Shown here: positions 22,518 through 34,130 of the stretch, one piece after another | Layout: each line of letters starts with the position of its first letter | Position numbering within the stretch: the first letter of the stretch is position 1 | Source of the DNA: Allacma fusca | Lineage: Eukaryota > Arthropoda > Collembola > Symphypleona > Sminthuridae | DNA: 64,000 nt | Reading direction: 5' to 3' | NCBI GenBank assembly: GCA_947179485.1 | Contig: OX359246.1 | Location: forward strand, 32,240,001 to 32,304,000 | The notes under the pieces: model-generated | Told to the model about the DNA's origin: nothing | What the model saw: the letters and a program-made list of their open reading frames with translations, nothing else | The model's database searches: none | Position numbers and translations under genes: made by a program

Positions 22518-23727
22518 GGGTATGGAAAAAGTTCCCTATCCTGCGAATCCGGTTAGTTGAACACATGGTCAAGGCGGTTACGCAGGTAGAAACGGCGGGG
22601 TAGTTGGGCAAAATGTTTTTGAGGTACCCAGATAGTTGGGCAAAACAAATTGGGATGCCAAGGGAGTTGGGCAAAGAAAATTTGGGCTACCCAGGTAGTT
22701 GGGCCAAAACAAATTGGACTGCCAAGGTAGTTCGGCAAAACAAATTGGTCTATCCAGGTAGCTGGGCAAAAATATTTTGGGCTGCCCAGGTAGTTGGGCA
22801 AAGAATCTTTGGGCTACCCAGGTAGTTGGGCAAAGAAAATTTAGGCTACCCAGGTAGTTGGGCAAAAAAAATTTAGGCTACCCAGGTAGTTGGGCAAAAA
22901 AAAATTGGGTTTCCCAGGTAGTTGGGCAAAAATATTTTGGGCTGCCCAGGTAGTTGGGCAAAAATATTTTGGTTTGCCCAGGTAGTTGGGCAAAAATATT
23001 TTGGGCTGCCCAGGTAATTTGGCAAAGAAAATTTTTGCTACCCAGGTAGTTGCGTAAAATAAATTTGGGCTTTCCAGGTGGTTGGGCAAATAAAATTTGG
23101 GCTACCCAGGTACTTGGGCATAGAAAATTTGGGCTACCCATGTAGTTGGGCAAAAATGTTTTGTCCTAATCAGGTAGTTGGGCAAAAAACATTTGGGCTA
23201 TCCGGGTAGTTGGGCAAAGAATCTTTGGGCTACCCAGGTAGTTGGGCAAAGAAAATTTAGGCTACCCAGGTAGTTGGGCAAAGAAAATTTAGGCTACCCA
23301 GGTAGTTGGACAAAAAAAATTGGGTTTCCCAGGTAGTTGGGCAAAAATATTTTGGGCTGCCCAGGTAGTTGGGCAAAAATATTTTGGTTTGCCCAGGTAG
23401 TTGGGCAAAAATATTTTGGGCTGCCCAGGTAATTTGGCAAAGAAAATTTTTGCTACCCAGGTAGTTGCGTAAAATAAATTTGGGCTATCCAGGTGGTTGG
23501 GCAAATAAAATTTGGGCTACCCAGGTACTTGGGCAAAGAAAATTTGGGCTACCCATGTAGTTGGGCAAAAATGTTCTGTCCTAATCAGGTAGTTGGGCAA
23601 AAAACATTTGGGCTATCCGGGTAGTTGGGCTAACTTGCCGGCGGGATTTTGGCCATTTTTTCTGGTGGGTTAGGTGGCCAACTACCTATTTTAGAATAGT
23701 TGGGCATGTGGAACTTTTTCCATACCC
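22518..23727. mobile_element. Inverted-repeat element filled with a 32-bp minisatellite
   Basis: The ends gggtatggaaaaagttcc (22518-22535) and its exact complement (23710-23727) bound an array of about 33 units of 'aggtagttgggcaaaaatat' + 'tttgggctgccc'. It sits inside the hAT-type element. A second end of the same family occurs at 18312. Superfamily unknown; the surrounding GGGTA-rich sequence hides any target duplication. Multiple open frames across the array arise because 32-bp units cycle through frames without stops. Confidence 0.65.
22615..23632. repeat. 32-bp minisatellite with 416-bp higher-order period
   Basis: Monomers vary at several positions, but the order of variants repeats: the run starting 'caaagaatctttggg' at 22799 recurs at 23215, a shift of 416 bp or 13 monomers. 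Each monomer contains TGGGCA and TGCCCA separated by an AT-rich core, allowing a small hairpin. Confidence 0.85.
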
Positions 23728-24762
23728 GCCCGTACCCGTAATGTACCCAAAACCTGTACCCGTACACGAGTGCCTATTGTTTGTAGACGGGTATTACTCG
23801 GGTACTTGAAGTTTAGCCGATTGAAAATGCCCTAAGAAATTTGCCTGCCCAGCTGAAAAAGTTTAATTTGTCCAATTTTTGACCTCCATTAAAATACCCG
23901 GGGTTTTTGGAATTTTCCCTAGGCGTTGAGGGCTACTTTTCAACTTCGAGAACATGAAGCAATTATGTTCTCGACTAATCGTTTTCTCAAAAATCTGTTA
24001 ACACAAGTCTGACATTAAGAACTTTTGGAGTTATCGTACAAATACTGTAGGACACATGGTTAGTAAAGTATAGGAGAAAATTAGAATTTTGCAGTTTCAA
24101 GAAGTAAGTGTAGGAGGCAAGATTGTATATTTATTTTATATTGCAGCATTATAAAACAAACATTCAAAACATTTCTCTCACCTTTATGGAGCCTGATACG
24201 AAACTTTTTTATCGATGCAGGTGAAGCTAGACACAAATGCAGCCCCATGAGGGTTTTGAAAGCCAAATTTAGATGCCTCTTGTTTTAGCATCAAAATTAT
24301 CAACAATAATCAAAGGGACTGAAATATTAATATTGCCTGCAAGGAATGAGATTTTCCATTCAAAAATTTTAACATTCAAAAATATTCACTGCAACGACGA
24401 CGTAATCATAAATAAAACGAAGCTACTTGACTCGGTAACTAACACAAGTATCTGTATACAAAGAAACAAGCAACTCCACGGTGTGCAGGTCTTATTGTTG
24501 GCCATAGTAATCCATCCCAGTAGAAATCCTTGAAGTACCCAAAAATACTCGAGTACAGCCCCATGAGTACAGATATTTTACATAACCCATATCTAGCGGG
24601 TACTACCCGATTGTCACTGGGTGAGTACCCGTACCTGTACCCACTTTATTGCCCAAAATCCAGAGCACCCGGGTAGTACCCGCGTACTTGCGAGTACGCA
24701 ATTTCTGTACCCGGGTAGTATCCATACCATTACCCGTACCCAGTCCGAGCACTGAATAGTAT

Positions 24763-26334
24763 AGAGTAGTAATGGTATTATCAGCAGGTGCAGTAACATA
24801 TCTGATATTGGTTGATTTTTAAAGTATTATACTCTTTCTGGAGTATCCCTTTAAAAAACCGAAGTGTCAAAACCCATCATTTAATTTCTCCTAAAGATCT
24901 AAAATTTTGCAACAGATTTACAAGCCCGGCCCAAATTTAGTACAGAACATTTCAAATGTACCAATAGAATAGTCCCAGCACTGTTTACAATCAGTCTGAT
25001 TGCCCAAAATGATTTAGTTTTTTTCCCGGTAAAACCACAGACAGTATATAAGTTTATATTTGTGGCAAAACAGTTTTAATTTAACCTTTATGGATGTTAA
25101 TGTGCTAACTAACATAAGTATGTGTACTCTGGGGATAATACTTTAGTAAATAAAAACAATAGCCATGTCTCTGTGTAACCCAATCCTGAGGACGCTTTTA
25201 CCCTAGACGAGGTTCCGAGTCCGGAAATATGCGCTACTGTAGCGAATGTTATAAAATTGAAATAATTAATTAATTAACTCAAATTTAATATCTCTGAATA
25301 TGTAGGTAATATTAACTTCAATGTTCCACAAGACCCGATTAGGCAAAACGCTGCAAGTGTGCAAAATTATGCAGAACAGAAACTGTAGATTATCTTATCC
25401 ATGTACCTTCATTGTCAAGAGCAAAGAATGCAGCTTATGCCTTATTATGCTTTGTCAAGTTCAGTCAACCCTCGGCATCCTCAAGGGATTGGAAACTTTC
25501 GTCCTTTATATGCATTAATTGTTCTTTAACATTGTGTGTACGGAGGTTGGGACTGATGTTTCGAATCCTTGTAGCTGAAATTTCTTACAAGGGCGTCCCT
25601 CATAAGAGTGTATACTGTATCTACACAGATTACATTAAAAATATATGTATGTTTGTCATTTTGTATTGTCACGTGCATTGTCCCCCGTTTCAATAGATTT
25701 TTCTTATCCAAGTTTACTATTTTCCCCACTGCACAATGTACATGTAAAACTAGGTACTTGTAAGCATGACAATTAGTTATTATTACCTATATCACAGTTC
25801 AACAATTATGTAATATTACCAATATCACAGTTCGAAAAGCACCAAAATCAATATAATGAGACTCCGTCTACCCCAAGGTAAAAACAATACGAGCGGTGCC
25901 CAAGAGCAGTGATATCTTATGGAAGAATTGAGTTTGGTATGAAAGTATAATAATTTTTATAGAATTATTTAATTTGCCCAAAGTCGTATTACATAGATAG
26001 TATAAGCTTCCTCGAGCCCCGGACAAAATGCAGACTCGTCAGATCAACACGTATGTATGTCTTTTTCATATCAGGACAGTCCTGATAAAATCACAATCAC
26101 TGGGATCCTAACTCGTTGCTGATAGTTCCAAAGTGCATATCGTTCGTAGCAATTGTGCAGACATTACCCATCAATTCTATACAGCATACATAAATAAAAC
26201 AAGTAAGGGCTAAATTTGCACCACAGTGTAATAAAGACACAAATACTATGCAGTAAAATGTGCAAAAGAAACATTGCTAAAATGTGCTAAACGCTAAAAC
26301 GTTTTGCCCATTTATTTCATAGCATTCACATATA
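24763..26334. other. Spacer between IR2 and the A3 upstream module
   Basis: Homologous to 14070-15310. No gene recognised; open stretches near 25320-25700 lack support. Confidence 0.45.
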
Positions 26335-26893
26335 GCACCGAGCTGACTTCATCGATCCAATACGCTTGTGTATAGCAAAAATGAAACGTTACATTTTCAT
26401 AACTACATCCGGAGTGCAACATGCATACAACGGTTTTACGGCCTTCAGCTTTCCACGAGTCATGGGCAGAAAAAAACGCATACAAGATTCTCTAAACGCA
26501 TACATCATACACCACACGAACTGAAAAGGTGTAGAGGAAAGGAGTGTTTTTGCATTGTCGACACTGTGGACTTCTTACATTTTAAGTGCGATTTACAGCT
26601 GGATTTATTATTTTTTGAAATATGGTATCTATTGGAAATCGGGCATACACGCAATCAAGATACAGCAGATGCAATTCATATATGAATTACATATCGCTCT
26701 CCGTTATACGCAAACAACAAAAATACTACTATTTTTCTAACTATTACTACGATAAATTAAAAAGTTCACCCTTGAAACATCCGGGAGTAAATATTTTTCG
26801 CGTTACGTCTGCGTCAAGTGTGAAATAGGAAATTAACAGTTGTAAATAAAGCAGTTAACAATCTTCAAATAAGTATATTGTGACACTTCAAAA
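26335..26893 (+). promoter_or_regulatory. Conserved upstream module of F-box gene A3
   Basis: Equivalent of 15311-15880, with the same start 'gagctgacttcatcgatcca'. Likely promoter and 5' UTR. The last 140 bases are closest to the A1 flank at 1-146. Confidence 0.45.
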
Positions 26894-28983
26894 ATGGATT
26901 ACGAAGATTCCAGCGTTTATGAAGAAGAATACACACCTGGGAACTTTGAATCGTGTGTGACTTCCAATGATTTGGTAAAATAAAATAAAATTCAAGAATT
27001 TTAAGTGACTACAATATAATTGGCTACAAATAAATACTACATACAATTAATTTACTCAATATTGCAGATTTTGGAGAGAATTTTGTACTTTATGACATTC
27101 GACGACCTCTTGTCAAGTGCTCGGATCAATAAGCGATGGAATAAATTATCAAGATGGGAGCTCGGGAGGAACAGGAAATGTTTGGTAAAAATTGACAAGG
27201 ACCTTCCCTGTCAAGACTTGCTTCGTCTGAAGGAACAGTTTGAAGGAAAGCCCACATTCCCATTTCAGGGCCTTTCCATAAGTTATTGTGGCCATAGAAA
27301 TTGCAAATGGGTTGAAGACTACCGTGCTTTGGAAAGTACGGGATTTTGGAAAACTTTGCCCATGAAGTACCTTAGAGTCACTTTGGAGAAGGACACGGAA
27401 TGCTTAGCTATGCAACTTATCAAATTACTGGTGAACCAGTGCTCACACGAGATACAAGAACTGGTTGTTTCAACTGAGTACTATTCAATTGGTGATGTTC
27501 CAGATTTATTTGACATTAAAAAGGAAAAACGACATAATTGGTTACCCCAGCTGACTTCATTGGAGGTAGGGGATACCCAACACGAGAGGATTTTGCACCA
27601 GCTGGTTGCAGCAGCACCGACTATTCAAAATATTTATGGACACGTCCGTCCGCATCATCTATTCAAATTGTTGGAAATGCGAAAGGCAGCGTTAATAACG
27701 GAATTTATTTGTGATCCTACAAGTCCGACAGATGCAGATACTCTTTTGTGTTTTGCCGAATTAAAGCCGAAGCTACAGCAATTGAGAATTGCAGACCGGA
27801 CAGCAGATAAGGAACCCTGGTCAACTGTTACAGCGTCTTTGTTAGATTCTTGTAGCGCAACTTTGCACCATTTGGAAATTGAGCTCCTGGATTTGATTTT
27901 GTTGACATTGTCGGAGAAACTGATTTTACCAAACTTGAAACACCTCGATGTCAAATTTAATGATAGATTAGATAAACAGCTAGGATTTTTTGTGATGAGC
28001 AAAATTAATTTTGATTTTGTATTTCCAAATTTAAAATCCTGTAAAATTTCGAGCAGCTCTTATGAAAGTTTGTATTCTCAAGAACAATTACAATTGATTC
28101 CGGCTGAATTGATCCACAAACATTTCCTATGCTCGACAGTTAGACAGATAACGTTAAGTGAAAACTGTTTTGATTTAGGGATAGAAAGTGGGTGCCGGTC
28201 TGTGTCCTCGCTTTTTCCTAATGTGACTTGTTTTAAAATCGAAAATTGTAGGCACCCGGGAACGTATTTGAAGTATACTTTGGCCAATTGGCAAAACTTA
28301 GAAAGTATTTTTATAAGCACAGTTGAATACCCTGGGCCTATAACAAATTTGGACATTTTATTTTGTGGGATTTCTAAAGAAGAATGGACATATTTGCGTT
28401 CCCTTGAAAAAACAAGTCCAGGATTTCTTCAACATGTTGAATTAGTACCTTCTGCTTGGTCTCTTTTACATTTGAAAAGTACGACAATCGAACTGTTATT
28501 TACAGACAATTAATATAAATATTCAAGGATGAACCTACTTATAATGTTGGATGTAATTTTGTATATGAACTGTCTTTTAGATGCTAAGTCCTTAAAAATA
28601 TCAGTCATCCATAATGACCGGTGTCCCGAACCCAGACGAGAGGATTCTCTGCTTTTGTCTTCCCTAACAGGACATTTGGTATTTTCGAAAATGTCGGAAT
28701 TAGATGTAGAATTAACCAGTTCGGACTGCCTATCAAAAATAGAAAATTCATGCTGTGAGTTTATTAAGCAGACCTAATTTGCTTTCTTAAAATTTCCATG
28801 AAACCATAAATACCTTAATGCAAAAGAATTTTAAAAATGAGTCCGTGCTCACATTTTCCCACGTAACTATGTACAAAAAGACTAATTCAAATGTTTTATT
28901 TGGCTATTATTCTAGGTCTTGCATTCGATGACTTACGTAAATTCGCGACTATTTCTGAAATGAAAGGCAAACGGCAACGTTGA
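26894..28983 (+). CDS. F-box/LRR-like protein, family A copy 3 (four exons)
   Basis: Predicted 577-aa protein from exons 26894-26974, 27068-28478, 28581-28754 and 28916-28983. Leader MDYEDSSVYEEEYTPGNFES, then the split F-box and irregular leucine-rich repeats. Splice sites are GTAAAA/AG, GTACGA/AG and GTGAGT/AG. The tail ends KGKRQR. It is closest to A4 in the middle of exon 2, where long runs such as the part encoding SSLFPNVTCFKIENCRHPGT are shared. The receptor gene expected downstream is missing here. SCF adaptor function is inferred from the family. Confidence 0.85.
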
Positions 28984-30998
28984 AGACATGTGAAAATCAA
29001 GACATTGTTACAGCTTTTGAAGCTCTGTATAAGTTTTGCCAAAAAATGTTAAATTTTTTATTTCAGTTTCTCGAGGTGTGGAAATAGTGGGAAAAATTGA
29101 GAGCAATTTTTTAACACAAAATACTCATCACTCATTTCTATACTTTGAGATATTTGATAAACTTGAAATTTCCTTATTGAGCCCATTCGTGTGGAGACAT
29201 GACTCTCGAGTCTCGGGAGTTAAATACTGATTTCATATAGTTATTGAATATGTGTAAATACATACCTTGTATATTCAGTATGTACTATCATTTCAGGGCA
29301 TTGTAAACTAGAATCACGTTAAAGCTCCGGAGATACGCAGCAAAAATATTATCACATTTGACAAAATGACTCATATTGGACATCGTATTTACTTGAAGCT
29401 TACCGTTTTGACTACGATTTTTAACACGATGTTCTCGCCATGGCTGGTGATACTGGAAGCTATATTTATTAGCACGATTGTGGTAGATTTAATTCTTGCA
29501 ATTGTTATCGATCACATGTCGTTGCTTATCAAAGGATTGCTGTGAACCGTCAACGTTGTGTTTTTATTTTCAAGCTGCGGAGATGTCAGTGAGCAGGACA
29601 TTAAGACCACGAATTCCTAGAAGCTGCTTCATCAAAGAGAGTTTCGAAAATTGTATGGATCATATATTATGAGCATTGATAATTGCTCATGAAACATGGA
29701 ACGCTGATCTTACTCATCGATCCAGCAAATCTTTGTGTGCTACGACAGCTTGCAGGCTTCGTATTAGAATATTTTAGGGGCATACTCAAGCGCAAAATCG
29801 TTTTCTAGTAATCCCAATTAGCATCGGCAGTAATTTCATACCTGCAATCTCTCCCAACTTCAACCCAAAAATTTTCTAATAATGTTAACGACAATTATTT
29901 GGTTTCAACACGTAATTCCCCAGATCCAGGGACTAAACAATATTTACCAAAAAGGGGACAAAGTTCTGATACTGATTTACATAGTACTATATACATGGGT
30001 ATACATATGCATAATTGGTATAGTACTTATATATAAGTATATGTACGTATACGACATTTTATTAAATCACAGAACAGATTTTTATGCTACAAATATCTAT
30101 CCTTTCCAAATATTTTTGATTTTTGCGAATTTTATACCTAAAGTTTTGAGTAGATTTTTGTGTAAATTAAAATTACTTGCAAAGGATTCCCTGAAGTTTT
30201 GTGTTACATAGTCGACTCTGCTGTTTTTTTAATCGACTATTGTGCAAATGTCTTGCCGAGCTTTATTGAGTTTATTACGCTTGAAAAATATTTGTGGACA
30301 TATTACTTGTGACGAAGGGGTTTGGTCGAGACATATTTCCATTCAGTCATTAACTTCCTCCGCGTAAAATTTAGTTCGAGGTTTAGTTTGGAAATTGGGG
30401 GTAAAACTTTGTGAAACATTGGAAATTTATTGAAATTTTAACAAATATTTTGTCGAATTGGTGCACAAATATTTTACAAAATGTTTGTATTCATTAACTG
30501 CTGTTTTTGATTACCTTTAGCCGAACTTCTGGGGCAGTTTGTTGGCCATATATTGTGAAATTTTTGTGGTTAGTTCAATTCAATTTGTAAACTTTCGATT
30601 TTGAATTGTACTGTAAATTATTGACGTTTGCGAGCTTCTTAGATAACATTCCCACGGCTTCGAGTTTTTCAGGTGCGGACATCACACTGAGGCCAAAATA
30701 TCTGGAGTCGAGAATTATATTTTCTTATTTTGTATGAAGGTATATAATGCATGAAAATTTATTACAATCCGCAAAACGCTCAGTAATTTGCATGTACACC
30801 AGGATAGCAAATGGTCACAGCTTGCTTGAAACTATTTGTGTGATTTAGTTGTGCACATACTGGATTTAGTAGCTGATTGAGTCCATTATGGTGAGGTTAG
30901 TTGTATTCAGAATGCTTTATTGAATTTAACGTAATTGGGAATGCAAATGAGAGTTTCAGCCAGTGTTTTAAATTTGTTCGTCAAGATGGTAGGGGCTG
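28984..30998. other. Flank of A3 and spacer without a recognised gene
   Basis: The first 320 bases are the common A-gene 3' flank. A membrane-protein relic follows at 29366-29545. From 29546 to 30998 nothing was recognised; the plus-strand open stretch at 29882-30211 has no supporting feature. Confidence 0.4.
29366..29545 (+). pseudogene. Membrane-protein fragment (59 codons), relic of an unidentified receptor or transporter
   Basis: An open frame starting MTHIGHRIYLKL encodes two hydrophobic stretches, including SPWLVILEAIFISTIVVDLI, and stops at 29543. A second relic at 61437-61535 shares YLK.T.LTTIFNTMFSPW. The two copies differ by substitutions that keep the frame, suggesting a once-functional exon. 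It may be the end of a chemoreceptor gene, but this is only a guess from hydrophobicity and context. Confidence 0.3.
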
Positions 30999-31006
30999 TA
31001 CATGAG

Positions 31007-31644
31007 TATAGCTCCTTATTGAGTGATTACCTTGCGGAACCGTACTCGAACTCGTACTCGAAATCGAAGCATCGAGTATGGACTCCAATCCAAGGTACTC
31101 GTACTCGCCACATATACGAGTACTCAGGAAAATACTTGAAATAAGCGACTGAGTTCCAGTTCAGAACCCGAACTTGTTTCATACTCGCGAGTACGGAACT
31201 GTAAATATCGAAATCCCGTACTCGTACTCGTGCCGTGACTCGAGTCTTCATACTCGAGTATTTAATAATAACAAGACCACAATTGAACAGTGATTTTTTT
31301 TAGATTCATTTAATTTCTCACAAATAATTCCCCCAAAATTTTAAATTGAACATGCAGTGCCTTCGTCTCTTTACTGGAAATTCAAAAGTTTGCAACACTT
31401 GTGTGCACGTGTACGCGTACTCGTATATTGAGCATGTGGTACTCGAACTCGAGCTCGATAACCCTTATGAGTATTTTTATTGGACTCGTACTCGTTTGAT
31501 ACTCGTACTCGTAAGTATGTAAAAAATCGTTACCCGTACTCGACACCCATTTCAAGTATCGAGTATTCACAAAAATTTGACCGTACTCGACTCGAACTCG
31601 TACTCGATACTCGCCGGTATACTCGAACTCGATAAGGAGCTATA
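31007..31644. mobile_element. Non-autonomous DNA element with ACTCG motif arrays
   Basis: Flanked by an exact 8-bp duplication tacatgag (30999-31006 and 31645-31652). Inverted ends: tatagctccttattgag against the complement of the right end, tatagctccttatcgag. Both arms contain many 'actcgtactcgaactcg' variants. The duplication length points to hAT or a relative; the terminal bases differ from the CAG/TAG ends seen in the others, so the superfamily call is weaker. Confidence 0.75.
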
Positions 31645-32392
31645 TACATGAGTGATGCCGACTCCATGAAAAATAAGAACGGATCTTTCCAAACACGGTG
31701 GGCCCATCTTCTCCAGAGGTACTTACGGGGGTGAAGCCACAGAATCTCATACTACAGTGAATTTCCCATATAGTGGTTTCCTCTTAGATGGCATTCCCTC
31801 TTTAGTGGCATCAAAAAACCCTCCCTAGAGGTTTGCAATGTTAAAGGTATACTATATAGTGGCACCCGCTATAATGGTATTCCCTCTATAATGTCACTAT
31901 TATGTGTTACAATGGCTCAGACAACGCGAAATTATAATGGCAGTTGGCATAAAAGTATCTAGATAATGGCTACAAAAGTATAACATGATGTTATAAAACG
32001 TGCGGGCGGTTAATAATGCTTATGTCGGTTGGTTCAATTGTAATTTCAAATGTTAATACAGTTTGATTATTATTGTGGTTTACTGACGCCCTGGTATGAT
32101 TAGCTGGATTTACGGCATATGATCCTTGACTTAAGTTAAAACGAACAGTTATAACACAAATCATTACCATTTTTGCCTTGGCTAACTTCTAATAGGTTTC
32201 AATTCGTGCTGGTTTTTTTTAAATAAATTGAATTATTATATTGAAGATTTAAAATGACATTAAACAGACAGTCAAGAAAACCCTCATTGTGAAAAAGAGT
32301 ACTCAGTGGAAGTAATTCCCATTGCCATAATTCCAGGATTTTGGTTTCTGGAATGGTGACATTGCAGTCGAAAAGTTTGTTACGACTAATAT

Positions 32393-32910
32393 TGTAAGAG
32401 TAGGTTATGGTTATACCATGAAATCCTAACTCCTGGATTATTTACTTATGTAATTGTCAAGAAATTGTAAATAATTGAAAATCGTGCTGATGGAAGGAAT
32501 GATTATGAATAAACGATTGAGTGTGATTTTACATTAATCCGAAGACTAATTGCTTTTATTTATGATTGAAACTAAAAGGAAAAGGAAATGAAGATTAACA
32601 ACTAAAAATAGGTGTTACTGGAATGACTCTCAGTTATTCACTGAAGAGTCTGGAAGAATCTTAAACTTAACAAGTGGCTACTTGAGCCTATTTTTACAAT
32701 CTTAAGTCTAGACGTTACATCATAACGGATGTAACGGGACGTTGACACTCGTCGGCTTTTAGCCGATGGGAAGTGCTTACATTGCACCTTTACAATAAGT
32801 GTTTAAGTAACTTTGAACTGACTTAACCTAAGGTTGTGTGTTTCACAACTTAATTAATTATTCATGTGAGACTTAACTAATTTATGTAATTTCTATATAC
32901 ATACCTAACA
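32393..32910 (-). repeat. 3' LTR (518 bp)
   Basis: On the minus strand it begins TGTTAGG and ends CTCTTACA (TG...CA). I compared it line by line with 41033-41550 and found no difference. It is preceded on the minus strand by a short purine stretch ending CGCGGGA, the probable polypurine tract. Confidence 0.95.
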
Positions 32911-33177
32911 TCCCGCGCGGTCGGGGAAAATTTTGTCCCCAAAATTTAATAATTTGCATTTAAAATTCATATTATGTTAGTACAATTGGTATGTATGTTT
33001 GAACGAAAGATAGGTAGAATAAAGAAGAGATAGGTCAAAAAAAAAAAAATTATTTTTGTGTTTTTGTTTACAAGCTAGTACACATACTGTAATCATTTAA
33101 GGCGAAGGTGATAACAGGTGTAAAATCAATATTGTATTAGTACAACCTATCGTTATAAAATCAAAGTGAGCTTAAAA

Positions 33178-34125
33178 CTAGGCTGGAGTCCGGGCAGACA
33201 GCTGGTTGGATAAATTGTTGAGGGCTACAATTGGTGGGTACGGGTCATTGTTGTGTGGGCGGGGATTATTGATGAAGTAGGCGCTGGGTAGGGCATGAGA
33301 GATTCGGGAGTTCTGACTGTTTCTTTGACGATACCGGTAATAACAATATAAACCATATATAATTAAACCAAAACCAATAATGGTTGAAAGAGCAGTACTT
33401 GATAATGTAAAAATATGGAGGAGAACTTGGGAATCGCCCTCGCCAACGCCGAATTCCATCTTTGGAACCGGAAGAACGGGAAGAATTGGTTCCGGTGCCG
33501 TTTGCTTAGCATGTACAGGCGTAGAGAGGGTAGTAGTGAGAGTAACTGTCTGGCCGGGCTCATCCTTCTTATTCTGTGAAGAGAGAAAAGAATTATGAAT
33601 AGATTTCCATTCTTCTAACATTTGAGTTATGTTGGCATCATAATTATTAACATCTTTGAAAGGCTTAAAAGTATCGTCTTTATAATCGTCAATCGTAATT
33701 GGTGAATTTATCAAGAGTCGTTTTTCGAGTGGGGAAGGAGTGAGCGGAGGAGGAGGAAGGGTTTCCAGTTCAGGTTTAGGAATTTCTGGGAAGGTGTTGG
33801 AGCGAGAGGGAATAAAATCCAAGATTTTACTTATAATTGGTGGGGCTACCATAAGAGCAGCTCCAGCAGCCATAACTTTGACTGCATTATTTTTCTTGGC
33901 AGGGGAAGCCTGCATGGGAAGATTAAAATTTTTGTTACCGTTTCGAGCCATGGAAGGTAATGATTGGATACTGACTGACCGTTGTAGAGGTACCATTTTG
34001 TGCATTGAATTGGTCCGGGCCATGTTCAATTTTGTTCCGGCACCTGTCAGCTTGGAAAGGTTGGGGAGGCTTCCCCAAATGCCAAGTGGAGCACATTCAC
34101 AGGCAAAAATAAAAAGAAAAATCAT
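33178..34125 (-). CDS. ORF4: envelope-like type I membrane protein (315 aa)
   Basis: I start it at the ATG at 34125, five bases after the ORF3 stop, because this begins a clear signal peptide (MIFLFIFACECA). The open frame extends far upstream, but that part overlaps ORF3 in another frame and is likely spurious. Visible parts: signal peptide 1-12; a basic stretch; a hydrophobic segment at about 83-104 (VMAAGAALMVAPPII); a proline-rich linker with EKR at 134-136; an NIT glycosylation site at 165; a membrane anchor at about 239-260; and a tyrosine-rich basic juxtamembrane tail. The order resembles a small envelope or glycoprotein subunit. Neither a furin site nor a fusion peptide could be confirmed, so 'envelope-like' rests on topology and position only. 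Confidence 0.6.
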   Translation of the reverse strand: MIFLFIFACECAPLGIWGSLPNLSKLTGAGTKLNMARTNSMHKMVPLQRSVSIQSLPSMARNGNKNFNLPMQASPAKKNNAVKVMAAGAALMVAPPIISKILDFIPSRSNTFPEIPKPELETLPPPPLTPSPLEKRLLINSPITIDDYKDDTFKPFKDVNNYDANITQMLEEWKSIHNSFLSSQNKKDEPGQTVTLTTTLSTPVHAKQTAPEPILPVLPVPKMEFGVGEGDSQVLLHIFTLSSTALSTIIGFGLIIYGLYCYYRYRQRNSQNSRISHALPSAYFINNPRPHNNDPYPPIVALNNLSNQLSARTPA

Positions 34126-34130
34126 AATTA

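Larger units (their letters stand above)
22365..24754. mobile_element. hAT-type element with GGGTA motifs, containing a nested minisatellite element
   Basis: Ends cattgctcggactgggta and the complement of the right end, cagtgctcggactgggta, are inverted. They are flanked by 8-bp repeats with one mismatch, attagtat (22357-22364) and aatagtat (24755-24762). Same family as 8037-9017. The IR flank homology resumes directly after the right duplication, which confirms the insertion. The right arm (23880-24540) contains unique AT-rich sequence without a recognisable gene. Confidence 0.8.

Noticed and set aside
22604..23504. Several overlapping open frames of 70-95 codons on both strands
   Set aside because: They are translations of the 32-bp minisatellite, which lacks stops in some frames. 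No protein gene is indicated.
22615..23632. CRISPR-like repeat array
   Set aside because: Repeats are contiguous without unique spacers, and the genome is eukaryotic.
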